This document shows positions 1-11,237 of a DNA stretch of 64,000 bases, one piece after another. Made by a program: the position numbers and the translations under genes. Location: assembly GCA_036877525.1 (NCBI GenBank), contig JAZGTH010000008.1, positions 9,718,501 to 9,782,500 of the forward strand, written 5' to 3'. Every line of letters starts with the position of its first letter. Positions within the stretch are counted from its first letter, which is position 1. This DNA comes from Chromobotia macracanthus (Eukaryota > Chordata > Actinopteri > Cypriniformes > Botiidae). The notes under the pieces were generated by a model. That model was not told the origin of the DNA and searched no databases. It saw only the letters and a program-made list of their open reading frames with translations.

Positions 1-201
1 AATTTTGTAACATTTGTATGTTACAAAATGTTCCACCAACAACTTAAGAATAATGTTTTAGATATAATGGGATATATACGTTAAAAAATGTATATTTTTA
101 TAAACAGAGCAATGTTTTGGCACCCTTTGGGGGATTTTTTTTCTTAAGTTGTTAGTGGAACATTTTAAAAATAATTTTACAACAAAGTTCTTAGCTGGGT
201 A
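1..201. mobile_element. AACGTT-rich MITE copy, truncated by window start
   Basis: It contains CAACTTAAGAATAATGTTTT and ends in TTAGCTGGGTA, the terminus of the family seen in about 12 places here. A mirror-like arrangement (CAACTTAAGAA near the left, TTCTTAAGTTGTTAG near the right) shows the internal palindromic structure. Confidence 0.55.
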
Positions 202-1374
202 CTTGTTACTTATAGCTATCTCTGCTAATTAAACTGGAATTGGAAAAAAGTATTTTAATATAAAAAAGGGCCCCATCACCTTTAATGTTCCTTTTAAATG
301 AATGTAGAGAGACTCTTTAATAAGAGGGAGTGAATGAAGATTGCCTCAGTCAGTAATAATCTTAATCCTCATCCTTCTGAACACGTACATCCTGCCCAGC
401 GAGCTGGTCTCATTCCCTGTTTTAGTTTGGCTATGGACAGATCCGGAGAAAACAAAGACCGGTGTTTATTTGCGTTTCTGTTTTGAACGTGTTTTCCTCC
501 TAGAAACGAACATAGCTTGTTCTGATGCCATGAATCGAGAAGGAGTTTGGGTTTGGTTGACAGCTTTCTTCTCCGGTTTGCTTTTTCTTTGTGTTTTGGC
601 ACTGCTGTGTTTCTTTACCTGCAGAATAGGTTCCAGAATTCTGCCAGCGGGAGCCCCGCTGCATTTCTGACAGAGTTTCTGACTGGGCCTCAAGTCATGG
701 TAAAAAGTCTCACTGTTGTAGCAGAACAGTTTTGAATTGAGCCTCAGGCTTTTGGTCTATAGAACAGGATCTTAGATTAGTTTATATACTAAAGCAAATA
801 GAAAAGCAATTTATTTGTTTGCACTACAAATTAAAGCGGATGGGAAATTTAACTGCTTTGAGCGCTCACAAGAGTTAACAAGATGTTCAGTTATGGTTCA
901 TTTAACTATTAACATTGGCTTAGAATTCCTCAGGAGAGAAACAAAATGTGATGAGTTTACGTTGGTATTAAAATCCTTGATTTTGGTATGTTGGCAAATT
1001 TGAACCTCTGAAACTCTAGAGGGGTGTTTTCCTCAGGGGATTTAGGTCTCCGTTTGCTTCATGTAATCACATTTCTGTCTCAGAGGAACAACAGAGATAT
1101 TAGAGAGATCGCATTTGTGATTTCTCTTTTCTGTGGGTAGACTTCACACTTCAAAACTGCGTGGGAAGTACCGGGCCTGACAAAACACTAGCTGTGCCTT
1201 CACTCGAGTGTTTAATCAGAGATGAATATTTCAGTGCATTACCTGACCAACACAATATTGCATTTCTAGCTTTGCAAATGCAAATACAGTCATCAAAGCG
1301 CCAATGCGGTTAATGCATAGTTTGATCAAGCATGTGGCTTTGATGCCCATTTGTGCTTGTTGCTCAATGACTAA

Positions 1375-1680
1375 ACCCAACTAACAATTTTAGGTTGTAA
1401 GAAAGCTTCCCTAACGTTTCCATTAAGTAAAAACAACATTAAAAATGTTATTTTAAAAGTTTTAGGAACATTCAAAACATCCATTTTACTTAGACATTGT
1501 ATTAACGTTACTGTTTGTTTCTAAGAACAATTTTGTTTTTAAAATATTCCACTAACAACTTCAGAATAATGTTTTAGATATATGGGATATACAACGATAA
1601 AAAATGTTCCACTAACATTACTGAAAGGACGTTTTTGATAACTTCGAGAGAACATTTAGAGAACGTTCCCCATTATCTGT
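1375..1680. mobile_element. AACGTT-rich MITE copy
   Basis: It begins ACCCAACTAACAATTTTAGG, runs through TTGTAAGAAAGCTTCCCTAA and ends near AACGTTCCCCATTATCTGTT. Forward orientation relative to the copy at 25094. Confidence 0.6.
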
Positions 1681-2336
1681 TAAGACCCCATTGAAAGAGC
1701 GTAAAGCAAGCACAGGAGGTGTGTGCGCAAAATGAAAACCGTGCGCTCTGTGCCTCTGAACAGAAGTGTCCAGTTAATCAGCTTTGTCATGCCTATTAAA
1801 GCACCGTGTGCAGGCACCCAATCTCATTAAAGTGACCTTGACTAAAGAGTAGAAAAGACAGTGGTTTAATACTAATGCAGCCATATCACGGTTTTAGGTG
1901 TGAACTTGCAGCTAGCAGCCAGGACTGATGTGCCAAGTACATGTGTGACACCGAGTGATGTATGGTGATGAAATTTTTGTGACGTACAGCTCCAGCTGGA
2001 ACAGGATCTCCTATTCTTTCAATTTGTTTCTGCACAGGAAAATAAGATTACCAGTGTGTTCCGGATGGTATACGTGATGCCTTTGAAGGCCACTTTGAAA
2101 GGAAAAGCTTGTTTCAGATGGAGGCTTCTGAAGAAATGACTTAAAAATAGAATTTCCAATGATTGTTGTTTTTGAGTCCTTTACTCTTTCTAGCTCTTAC
2201 TGTGAACAATAAAGCCTGCAGATGATTATTTCTGAATTGAGCGCACCTTATGATGGAACTCAACAAACAAAGAGATTATTTATAGTTGTCTAAAACACTG
2301 TTTTCACATTGCAGTTATAATAAAACGCATGCTAAA

Positions 2337-2718
2337 CTTAAAGCTGCAATCCGTAATGTTTTGTAATTAAAAATGTGTTCAGGAGCAGATACATATGTTT
2401 CACGTATGTTTGTTCATCATGATCTCCATACCTTTCCAAGATTCGCAGTGTTAATTCTATAGTTATTATTGTAAACGTATTAATTTGAGCTGTCAGGTCC
2501 TATTTTGCAGGAAATGACTGTCCGTAAATAAAAAGATGATCCAGCTACTATTTCGCATGCCGGGTACTGTAGATGGTGCAGCGTTTGTAGCTTGTTCTTA
2601 CAGCAGTTGTTTAGAATTTTAAACTTGTCATCCACATTAAGAAAATAATTTTGCAAATACCCTGCAGTTTTATGTTTCAAACAGAGATGGCGGTAGAGAC
2701 AGAAGTTACAAATTGCAG
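2337..2718. mobile_element. GCTGCAATC-family MITE copy
   Basis: Left end TTAAAGCTGCAATCCGTAA, right end GTTACAAATTGCAG: inverted termini of the family also present at 5990-6547, 13969-14246, 33146-33430, 47854-48142 and 52620-52836. Non-coding; the internal phrase AAACAGAGATGGCGGTA recurs in the other copies. Confidence 0.65.
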
Positions 2719-2806
2719 ACTTCTTTCATCTTTTCTCATTGCAGATTTCAAAGCCTTCTGACTGCCTTGGAACTTGAGCGCTGTGCTGCAGACCACAGAC
2801 AACACA

Positions 2807-5800
2807 ATGAAGGTGGCAGTAATCTTATTCATAGGTTGCCTGGCCTGGGAAGGCTTGGGGTTTCCAGGTCAGTTTATGCAATTCATTACATTGATAAGCT
2901 TATTGTGCACTTTTAGTGATGAAGAGACTTTCTCCAGCACATTGAGACCAAAGAGCTTGCTTTCAGTTTCATAACAACGATCTGATTTGTATACATTTGA
3001 GTTGTAGATGCTTCATAAATAGTATAACACTATCTCAGGCCACCAAAGGGTTAATAGCCCTGTTTGTTTTGACCCTCGCCTAAGTACGGACATGAAACTC
3101 ATTTCAAATCTATGTTTGCTTTCATAAGTAGATTGGACCTTTGGGTAAGGTGGTCTCAGATATGTTCATTTTTTTGATGAGTTGAGTTTAAGAAGATTAT
3201 GTGGTTTTAGAAAGACTAATAGACTGATATTTTATCAGTGTTATAGTTTAGCAGTATAGCCATTTTGCTATATTGCTCTCCATAATTGTTGTCCCAGTGA
3301 AGAAGAGGGAGAGATAACATGCTCCTAATCTCTAAATGGAGGCGTCCAGTCTAAGGTCATCATTATCTTGGTTAGCAGGAGCATTGTTGGTTGCTATGTG
3401 TCATTTGTGGGCAAAAGTGTAATTATGTTTTCTAATGCCTTGTTAGAGCAAGAGAAGAATCCTGCGTTCTGGAATGACTGGGCCCAGCGCACGCTAAAAC
3501 ACGCCTTGACCCTCCAAGATCTCAACAAAAACATGGCTAAGAATCTCATCTTCTTTCTTGGTGATGGTAGGTCACTGTAGCGCTGGATTTCTGTGAATCT
3601 TTAACAGCAGCTATTTGTCTGGCTTTAGCACAGACAATAAATTAAGAAAGGAAAAGATAACGGCGCTAAGGAGTCTGGGACACCCGCTAAAAAAAACAAA
3701 CTACGGCTGTTTAAAACAGCAGTTTACCAAAAATCGAAAAAAGAAATGTTATAAAGTCACAATTGAAATGCTGTCATGTAGATTAATGACAGTACCCAGC
3801 TAACAGTTTTTTAGGTTGTAAGAATGGTTCCCTTAAATAACAAAAATGTTATTTTGAAAGTTATGAACGTGCAGTTTTTTAGATGTTGTATTAACATTAT
3901 TGCTTGGTTCTAAAAATGTTATTCAAACATTTAGTTAATTCTTTCTACTAATGTTACTGCAAGAACTTTATGAGAGAACTTTAAGAGAACATTAGTCAAC
4001 ATTCTGAGCACGTTCCCTGTCAGCTGGGTATTCACTGTTTACCACTACAAAAATGACACACAGCTATTTTAAGGAAGATTTGTCTAGAAGCCAGGTCTAG
4101 AGGCAGGGGTTGGAACAGAGATGCAAGAAAATTTGGACCTGCTGGTGTGCCTATTTATTTAGGAAATGCACACCCTGTGAACTCTTTCCAAAGGTGATAG
4201 TGCTTGAGCAGTTTTCCACTGAACTCACTGTGCACAGATTTGTAAAAAGAACATTTAGCTGGAGACTTTTACAGGTCTCTTATGGGCCTCAGGCTCTTCA
4301 GCTGGGCAGGTTGTCTTCACATGACAGGTGACAGGTGGTCGTTTCATCACAGAATTCTAAACAAAATTCAGGGTTTAATTTCATGGTTTCAAAATGTCAT
4401 CTGTCATTTTCACATTTCAGGCAATGACAGCTTTTTCTTAGCACAAGAATATAAAGCTTTCTTGGCACATTTGACAACCAAAAGAAAAATGTTATTGCTC
4501 GGAAATCGTTCATATTACAGCTGAGGAAACTTAATGGAGTATCAACTTTTCTCTGATTTTTCTTCCAAAACCCCTTAGGAGAAATATAATTGACGTAGTC
4601 AATTCATAAAATAAAAATAGGATATAATAAATAAATACAAAAATAGGATAAAAAAATTGCTTCCCAATGATTACATCATGACAAATGACAAATGACAGAC
4701 AATAAGTGCAGGCAAAATGTATCATGTTAAAAACTGATGATCTTAAACATGCCATCATATGTTGTGTGTACTGTAGGTATGGGCATTCCCACGGTAACAG
4801 CAGCTCGGATTTTAAAGGGTCAACTGAATGGCCAGAGCGGTGAGGAAGGGCAGTTGGAGATGGACAAATTTCCCTATGTTGCCCTCTCTAAGGTACATCC
4901 CACATGCTGTAATCCCATCATGCCTTTCCTTTGTATCTGTAATCCATGCAGCCAGACAACAGCTCACCCAGAGCTGCAGAGAACAAATTCAAATCATAGC
5001 TTGATTCCTCCAACAACCACAGTTCTGAGCTCACGACTGTTGTTTAGTTTAATATTTCAGTGATGTGTGATGCATTATGAAAAATGATTAACTGGACTGT
5101 CAAAGACGGACAATTATTGTCTTGTAGCTTGAGGACAGTGAATGAGTTTGAAATACTGATGATTTCGCACTATTTCTGTTCACTAATCAGCAAATTTGAC
5201 TATTAGCTACATAAAAGAAGGTAACGTCCTAGTTTCCATTGATGCACACACAATGCTCTTTGAACGTTCTCAAAGCTTGCTGCTATAACACGGATCATCA
5301 GATTTGCTTAAAGAGGTCATGAATCGAGAAATCAAATTTTCGTTGATCTTTAGACATGTAAGAGGTCCTGTTTTGAGTTTCAGATATTTTAAGGTCCTGC
5401 GCCTTCCTCAAAATATTGATACCATTTAGTGATTGCTGTTCAAGAACTCAAAACTGCCTTGTTAGCCAAGAAACAGCTTTTACTGAAACTGCCAACATGG
5501 TTTGAGTTATATTTAATCTCAGTATGATGTCACACTATGACATGCTGTGCTGACCGACGGTGCACATCAGCTGTGCCTCTACATCAACTTCTACATCATT
5601 GCCTCTTTAGCCACGCCCACCGATTCAACAAAGAGACAGAAAATAAATGAATGCTGCAGTGCTGACTATATTATATCCAACAAAACTGTTATCTAATCAG
5701 AGCAGTGGCCTTTACTTCCAGTCTTGAATGCGGCACATCTATTAATACCGAGTGCTTCAAAGAGATATTATACATGGACCTCAGAAAACATTAGAGAATG

Positions 5801-8800
5801 TACAAAAATGCTATTCATGACCCCTGTAAACCTGCCAGTTTGAATGCTGCCATCAAAGCACAAAGAAATTCATTTTCCACTCATATAGTTATTCTGATTA
5901 TATCATTTTAAAAGCGGCTACTGATTATATCATTTTTAACTCCTAGTGAACCTAACAGCTCAGTGTTAAAAACAGTCTTCTTAGTGTGCCCTGATTTGCA
6001 GTGGTAAGTTTATAATAATGCTTTAGCATTTGAGCTGTCTGGTCAGATTTTGCAGGAAATATCAGTTTGACCTCATTCGTCTATGTGGTTATGTCATGTC
6101 TGTAAACAGAATTATTGGTAAGGTTAGCAGTTTTGGAGAGGCTAGCAATAGCAACCAAGCTTTAAAAAACATAAGATCCCGTCCTCTGTTCAGAATGATC
6201 TCCAAAGCCACGCCTCCTTCAATAGTGTGCGGAGGTATGCAAATGCATAGTTTAACAGGCAAGTAGGACATCCTTAGATGAACTTAAGGTCCTGCACCTT
6301 CCACAAAAGATATATAAATATATTTTATATACAATATTATATATTGTATATAATATTATATAATTTATATACAGCATAACAAAAAATGTTTCTGGAAAAG
6401 ATCGCCTACCCGGCCTTTAGGAAGACATAGTTTCTTAGAATTCAACTTGTCATCCACGTAAAGAAAGTAACTCCGCAAATATCTTGCAATTTTATGTTTT
6501 AAACAGAGATGGCGATATAGGAGCAAAAGTTATGGATTGTAGCTTTAATGACAAATAAATTCAACCACAATGTACAAAATGATCACAAAACAGACCACCA
6601 CACCAGTGGTCTCAGACCTTTGGCTCACACAGTAGACATCGTGATTATAAAGTGTATAATTATAGAATATACTACAAATACTGAATAATTCTTGCCTACA
6701 GCGCTGGGCGATGCATGATATTTTTCCATGATAAATGAATGTTATTGTACATAGTTCTTGCAGGTATTTAAATGAATCCTTTTATTTTCTCAGACATATA
6801 ACACCAATGCTCAGGTTCCAGACAGCGCGGGCACGGCCACGGCGTTCCTGTGCGGTGTGAAGGCCAATGAAGGCACGGTCGGAGTGAGTGCAGCAGCTGT
6901 GAGATCGCAGTGTAACACCACTCAGGGGAACGAGGTCACCTCTATTCTTAAATGGGCCAAAGACGCAGGTGCGGGGCCACGTTGAGTCCTCCTATGCAAC
7001 AGCTATACTTCATCTCTGCCGCTCTATGGCAATTAGAATATAGATGGAATATTTGTCTCTGGGCAAAGTTCTTTTTCATTAAGAATCTATTAACTTGTTT
7101 TTGCTGGAGAGAAACAAAGGTGACACAGGAAAAAAACAGGTCTGGCAGATAAAGGATTGAAGATAGCTGAAAAACACGCCTTTATCTGAAGCGCAGGAAT
7201 AAATTCGGGGAGTGACAGCTTGAATGATGAGTGGAACACGCAGACGGCTTCCTCATATTTTATTCTCATGTAGAAAATAAAAACAAATGATGCGTTCTAG
7301 AAGACGGACGTCCTTTGATGAAGGTAGAGGTGAACGAATGCAGCGAAGTGGAATTTGTAAAGTGTCTGGAAGGATGGAGGATGATCCATAAACATTTAAA
7401 AATCCAGGGGGAGTTTTTTAAAAGACCAAAAGGTCCAGTCATTGTCAGTGTACTAACCTGACCTGAACTGAGTGCTGAGTAAAGATTCCTCTGTTGGGTG
7501 CTTATGTACAGGGAATATGTTAAAATACTGTACCATACAACTACACGACCTTGGACAGACTTGAAGAGGTAACACTGGTTTCCTGTCCAGTGTAGCTTTG
7601 TAAGGCAGGTCTTGGCAGTAAGATTTTTTGTTAACACTTTAAATTAAGGTGGTGGTGGTTAACATAAGTTAATGCATTGACCAACAATGAACCAACAATG
7701 AGCAACCATTTTTTTGAACATTACTTATTCAGCGTTTATTAATCTTTGTTAATAAGATGATGTCCCTATAGGAACAATTAACAACTATTAACTATAACCA
7801 CATGTTTCTCTAGGTAAATCTGTGGGAATTGTAACGACGACGCGTGTAAATCATGCCACACCCAGCGCAGCGTACGCCCACTCTGTCGACCGTGAATGGT
7901 ATTCAGATGGAGACATGCCACCTGATGCGTTGCAGAGCGGCTGCAAGGATATTGCCAGACAACTCTTCGAAAACATCCCTGACATTAATGTGAGTTATAT
8001 AGTTAAATTAAAAAATGAAATTATGTTGTATTGTATGAGTATTTTCTCCACAAAACTGCAGATTACCAAAGACAGTCTCAAAAATACGGTTCAATCCGCA
8101 CACCTGTTTTCTACCTAACAAACATTTTGTAAGCAATCACATCAAGGAGTGAATTGTGTGGACCAGGTAGCCTGAGCTGGTGTAATTGAGTGGAGGCGGG
8201 GACTAATTTGCATATTCACTAATGTGTGTATACTTAACTAAGCAAGGGTGTATAGAGTTACATTCAAGATATTTTGAGGCATGAAGAAGTTATTTTCACA
8301 GGAAATGTTTAAATGTCATTCTGAGGATCAAATATGAGTTTTAAAGTCATTTTTCATTCAATATCACATTCTTTTTCGTTTGTTTTTAACGTCAGTATAT
8401 TTGATGATGTGGTCCAATTTCCAAATATCTGGGACCATGTATTTATAATTTCACTGAAAGATGTATTTAGGATCCCACCATATATAATAAATCTGTAATG
8501 TTTCTCTCACGGTCTCCCGATCTGGATGAGCAGGTGATTATGGGGGGTGGACGGAAAAACATGTACCCCAAAAACACCCCAGATGTGGAGTACCCGACGG
8601 AGAAGAAACACAACGGCACGCGCAGAGATGGCAGGAACCTTGTGGGCGAGTGGATTGACAGAGTGAAGGAGAAGGTGAAAGATGAAAGCATTCCATCTTC
8701 TCATTTACAATGTCACTTTCAATTCGGTTCCAAAGAAAAGCTTCTTCTACATTATGCCTCTACTGACAAATCCCTTTTCCCATTTTCTCCCTGTGTTTGT

Positions 8801-11237
8801 CTGCCTCTGGCAGTGTATTTGTGCTTCCGTGATGTCTTGTTTATTGACTTCCCTGAATCTGATCTGATCTTGAGACCCTCCAGCGGGCTTTATAGCTGTG
8901 CAGTTACTAACAAATAAAGGCAATTTGTACTTGTTTTGAAATCGTATTATAGAGAATTGGTTGCAAGATGTTGGATGATGGAATACTTCTATATATGAAG
9001 AACTAAATAGAAGGAGATTCATTTCTCTTTTTCTCTTTGTGTAATCAGAAAGGTTACTATGTTTGGAACAAAAGGGATCTCCTTTCTCTCAACCCAAATA
9101 ATGTGGATTATCTGTTAGGTAAGTTTTATAAACTGGTTAAAATTCTCTTTCAAATTGCCTTGTTTTGTGCTTATTCAAAATGTCATGTTTTAATTGTACT
9201 GCAGGTTTGTTTGAGCCAGCAGATCTGGCCTATGAACTTGAGAGAAACAAAGACAGTGATCCTTCACTCACTGAGATGGTGGACATGGCCATTAAGATCC
9301 TCAGGAATAATGAACGTGGCTTCTTCTTGCTTGTGGAAGGTGTGTACATTATTGTTCATAAACCACGGATGAGCAATGGGGAATCGTTTCAGCCTTTAAT
9401 TAAACTAGTAATTATTATTTGGAGTCCCTCTGTGTTGGGGGAGCTACTTTTGAAAGTGTAGCTTGGCGCTCAGCAATTTGCTCAGAATTTCAAGTAGTTA
9501 AACTACAGCAAAGAACCTGTTTGAAATGCACTTAGCAACATTACAAGCAACCAGCCTACAGCGTTGAGCTATTTATGGAGACAGTATCTTTTTAATTGTA
9601 TAAATACAGATTATAAAAGAAAATCAAAGCAATTTTTGTGGCACAAAAACAAAGAGGGTGATCTTAATTAGGCATTTGACTTGGCATTTACATGTAGCAT
9701 TAATGTTTGTCACACATTTGTTAAGAGAAAATCATGGTGCAGAAGTGAGAAAGCATTAGATTAATTTGAGTATACCCGGCTCACAGGGAATATTCTCAGA
9801 ACGTTGGTTAATGTTGTCTAAAAGTTCTAAGTGTTTTTGCTGTAACGTTAGTAGAAGGTTTTTCTAATGTTATATATCATAGCAAAAAATAGTTTGTGGA
9901 ATGTTTACAGACGTTACAGAATTGAATTTTAATATGTTAATACAATGTCAAAATAATGGATGCTTTGAATGTTCCTAAAATGTTCAAAGTAACATTTTTA
10001 ACGTTTTTGTTACTATGGAAACATTTTGGAAACAAATAAAATTGTTAGCTGGGTAGCTGATTAACATATGAGACACCTGACCATGGGGTTCACTAACAGG
10101 TGGACGCATTGACCATGGACACCACGAGGGAAAAGCGAAGCAGGCCTTACATGAGGCTGTGGAGATGGACAGGGCCATAACTCGGGCTGGTCTCCTCACC
10201 AGCATTTATGACACCCTGACCGTAGTCACAGCTGACCACTCCCACGTCTTCAATTTCGGAGGCTACACTCTACGAGGGAACTCAATCTTCGGTATGTAAT
10301 GAAGTCTCAAAGCTTAATTACTTAGCTGGGATGTCATTTGCCGGTTTTATGGTCCAAACTCAGAGCTCCAATGGCTTTTCTGCAGGATTAGCACCCATGG
10401 TGAGCGATGTTGACCAGAAGCCCTTTACATCCATTCTGTATGGAAATGGTCCCGGGTTCAAGTTGGTTAATGGAGGAAGAGAAAACGTCTCAACTGTAGA
10501 CTACGGTAAGCAATTACCATCTTATCGCTTCCTGATTACTCAGTGTAGCGTGATCTCTGTACTGCCCCTGGACCCTCCTTTGAGAGCTTAGATTTAGGTT
10601 TTTCCTGTTTAGCTGTCTCTTACTTTTAAAAAGTTTGTTGCTGAAGGGCATACACTAAAGGCTCTCACACACTAGAATGAACTCGTATAGCATTTGATAG
10701 ATAGTGATGATGTGTAAGATCTGTTTTGTGCGGTTCTGCAGAAAGTCATACATTTGTTATCAACTTCTGCTGACATGACGGAACCTCACATTTTTCCTCT
10801 ATAACTTGGTTGTCTCATGCTCTTTTCTCCATTTATCTCGATTTGTCTCTTTACCAATCTACTGAATAGGTTTGCCAATTATTATCGCCGTTTTGACTGA
10901 TTGCATAAAAACAATACAATAAACCAAAAAGGGTCGTCTCCATTCCATTGACTTTCTTTTATCCGTAGAGCAAAATAACTATCAGGCGCAGTCTGCTGTT
11001 CCTTTGCGCATGGAGACTCATGGAGGTGAAGATGTAGCCATCTTCTCCAAAGGCCCCATGGCCCATCTTCTTCATGGAGTCCAGGAGCAGCATTACATTC
11101 CTCACGTCATGGCTTATGCAGCTTGCATCGGCCGAAACAAAGACCACTGTCGTGCGTATTCTGGCTCCACCCCCTCTGTCAAACACATCTCCCCCATGCT
11201 GGCTGTTCTTCTCACAGTAGCTTGGCTTCTGTGCTGA
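2807..11237 (+). CDS. alpi: Intestinal-type alkaline phosphatase, 11 coding exons
   Basis: GPI-anchored ectoenzyme that hydrolyses phosphate monoesters; in gut it dephosphorylates lipopolysaccharide and nucleotides at the brush border (family knowledge). Coding exons: 2807-2867, 3447-3566, 4777-4892, 6794-6968, 7814-7989, 8534-8674, 9049-9118, 9205-9339, 10100-10291, 10386-10505, 10969-11237. All introns are GT-AG, phases agree, and the total is 1575 nt (524 aa), the usual family length. Residues 1-20 are a signal peptide. FFLGDGMG (exon 2) carries a metal-binding Asp. DSAGTATAFLCG (exon 4) contains the catalytic Ser at about 110. IDHGHH and TADHSH (exon 9) supply metal ligands, and METHGGED (exon 11) the last zinc-binding His at about 453. 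The C-terminus ends in a hydrophobic segment after a Ser/Gly-rich stretch, as expected for GPI attachment. Several introns contain MITEs. Tissue-nonspecific ALP is less likely given sequence character and the nmur1 neighbour; the exact fish paralogue (alpi.1, alpi.2, alp3) cannot be fixed. Confidence 0.95.
3793..4030. mobile_element. AACGTT-rich MITE copy in alpi intron 2
   Basis: TACCCAGCTAACAG at the left and TCAGCTGGGTA at the right are inverted termini with TA at both edges. About 240 bp, forward orientation. Confidence 0.7.
5308..5832. mobile_element. MITE-like element with GGTCATGAAT inverted ends
   Basis: The left end reads AAAGAGGTCATGAATCGAG and the right end ATTCATGACCCCTGTAA, which are inverted copies of each other. 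About 520 bp, non-coding, lying in intron 3 of the alkaline phosphatase gene. Its inner sequence includes the phrase GCCACGCCCACC. Similar elements are common in cyprinid genomes (general knowledge). Confidence 0.6.
5990..6547. mobile_element. GCTGCAATC-family MITE copy split by a second MITE
   Basis: Its left part (to about 6115) and right part (6420-6547, ending in TGGATTGTAGCTTTA) match the copy at 2337-2718: both carry a GAGCTGTC...TTTTGCAGGAAAT block and an ACTTGTCATCCAC block, in the same order. The intervening 300 bp belongs to another repeat family (6116-6416), so this is an older element interrupted by a younger one. Confidence 0.6.
6116..6416. mobile_element. GGTAGGCAATTT-family MITE, nested
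   Basis: It shares the block CCAAAGCCACGCCTCCTTCA then ATGCAAATGCATAGTTT and the right end CGCCTACCCGGCCTTTA with copies at 49800-50113, 59550-59800 and 61655-61897. It sits inside the older GCTGCAATC-family element and carries an AT-rich palindromic stretch at 6305-6375. Confidence 0.6.
7625..7800. repeat. Interspersed repeat in alpi intron 4 (TTAACACTTTAAATTAAGG type)
   Basis: The phrases GTTAACACTTTAAATTAAGG, AACATAAGTTAATGCATTGA and CAATGAACCAACAATGAGCA are typical of a widespread fish repeat. No coding content. Confidence 0.4.
9773..10055. mobile_element. AACGTT-rich MITE copy, reverse orientation, in alpi intron 8
   Basis: The left edge is TACCCGGCTCACAGGGAA and the right edge AATTGTTAGCTGGGTA. 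The internal order (CTCAGAACGTTGG first) is opposite to the copy at 3793. Confidence 0.7.

Larger units (their letters stand above)
1..2806. other. 5' flank of the alkaline phosphatase gene; no gene recognised
   Basis: This stretch has no supportable coding exon. It holds a truncated AACGTT-type MITE (1-201), a second copy at 1375-1680 and a GCTGCAATC-type MITE (2337-2718). A moderately GC-rich patch at 380-700 is open for 109 codons on the plus strand but shows no family resemblance. A possible splice acceptor (pyrimidines then AG near 2743) precedes the first coding exon of the phosphatase, so a 5' non-coding exon of that gene may lie somewhere upstream. Confidence 0.5.

Noticed and set aside
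341..670. 109-codon frame with hydrophobic stretches near the window start
   Set aside because: Hydrophobicity comes from a T-rich segment; overlapping frames on both strands are equally open and no family fits.
7266..7637. 123-codon minus-strand frame inside alpi intron 4
   Set aside because: No resemblance to a known protein and no supporting splice structure.
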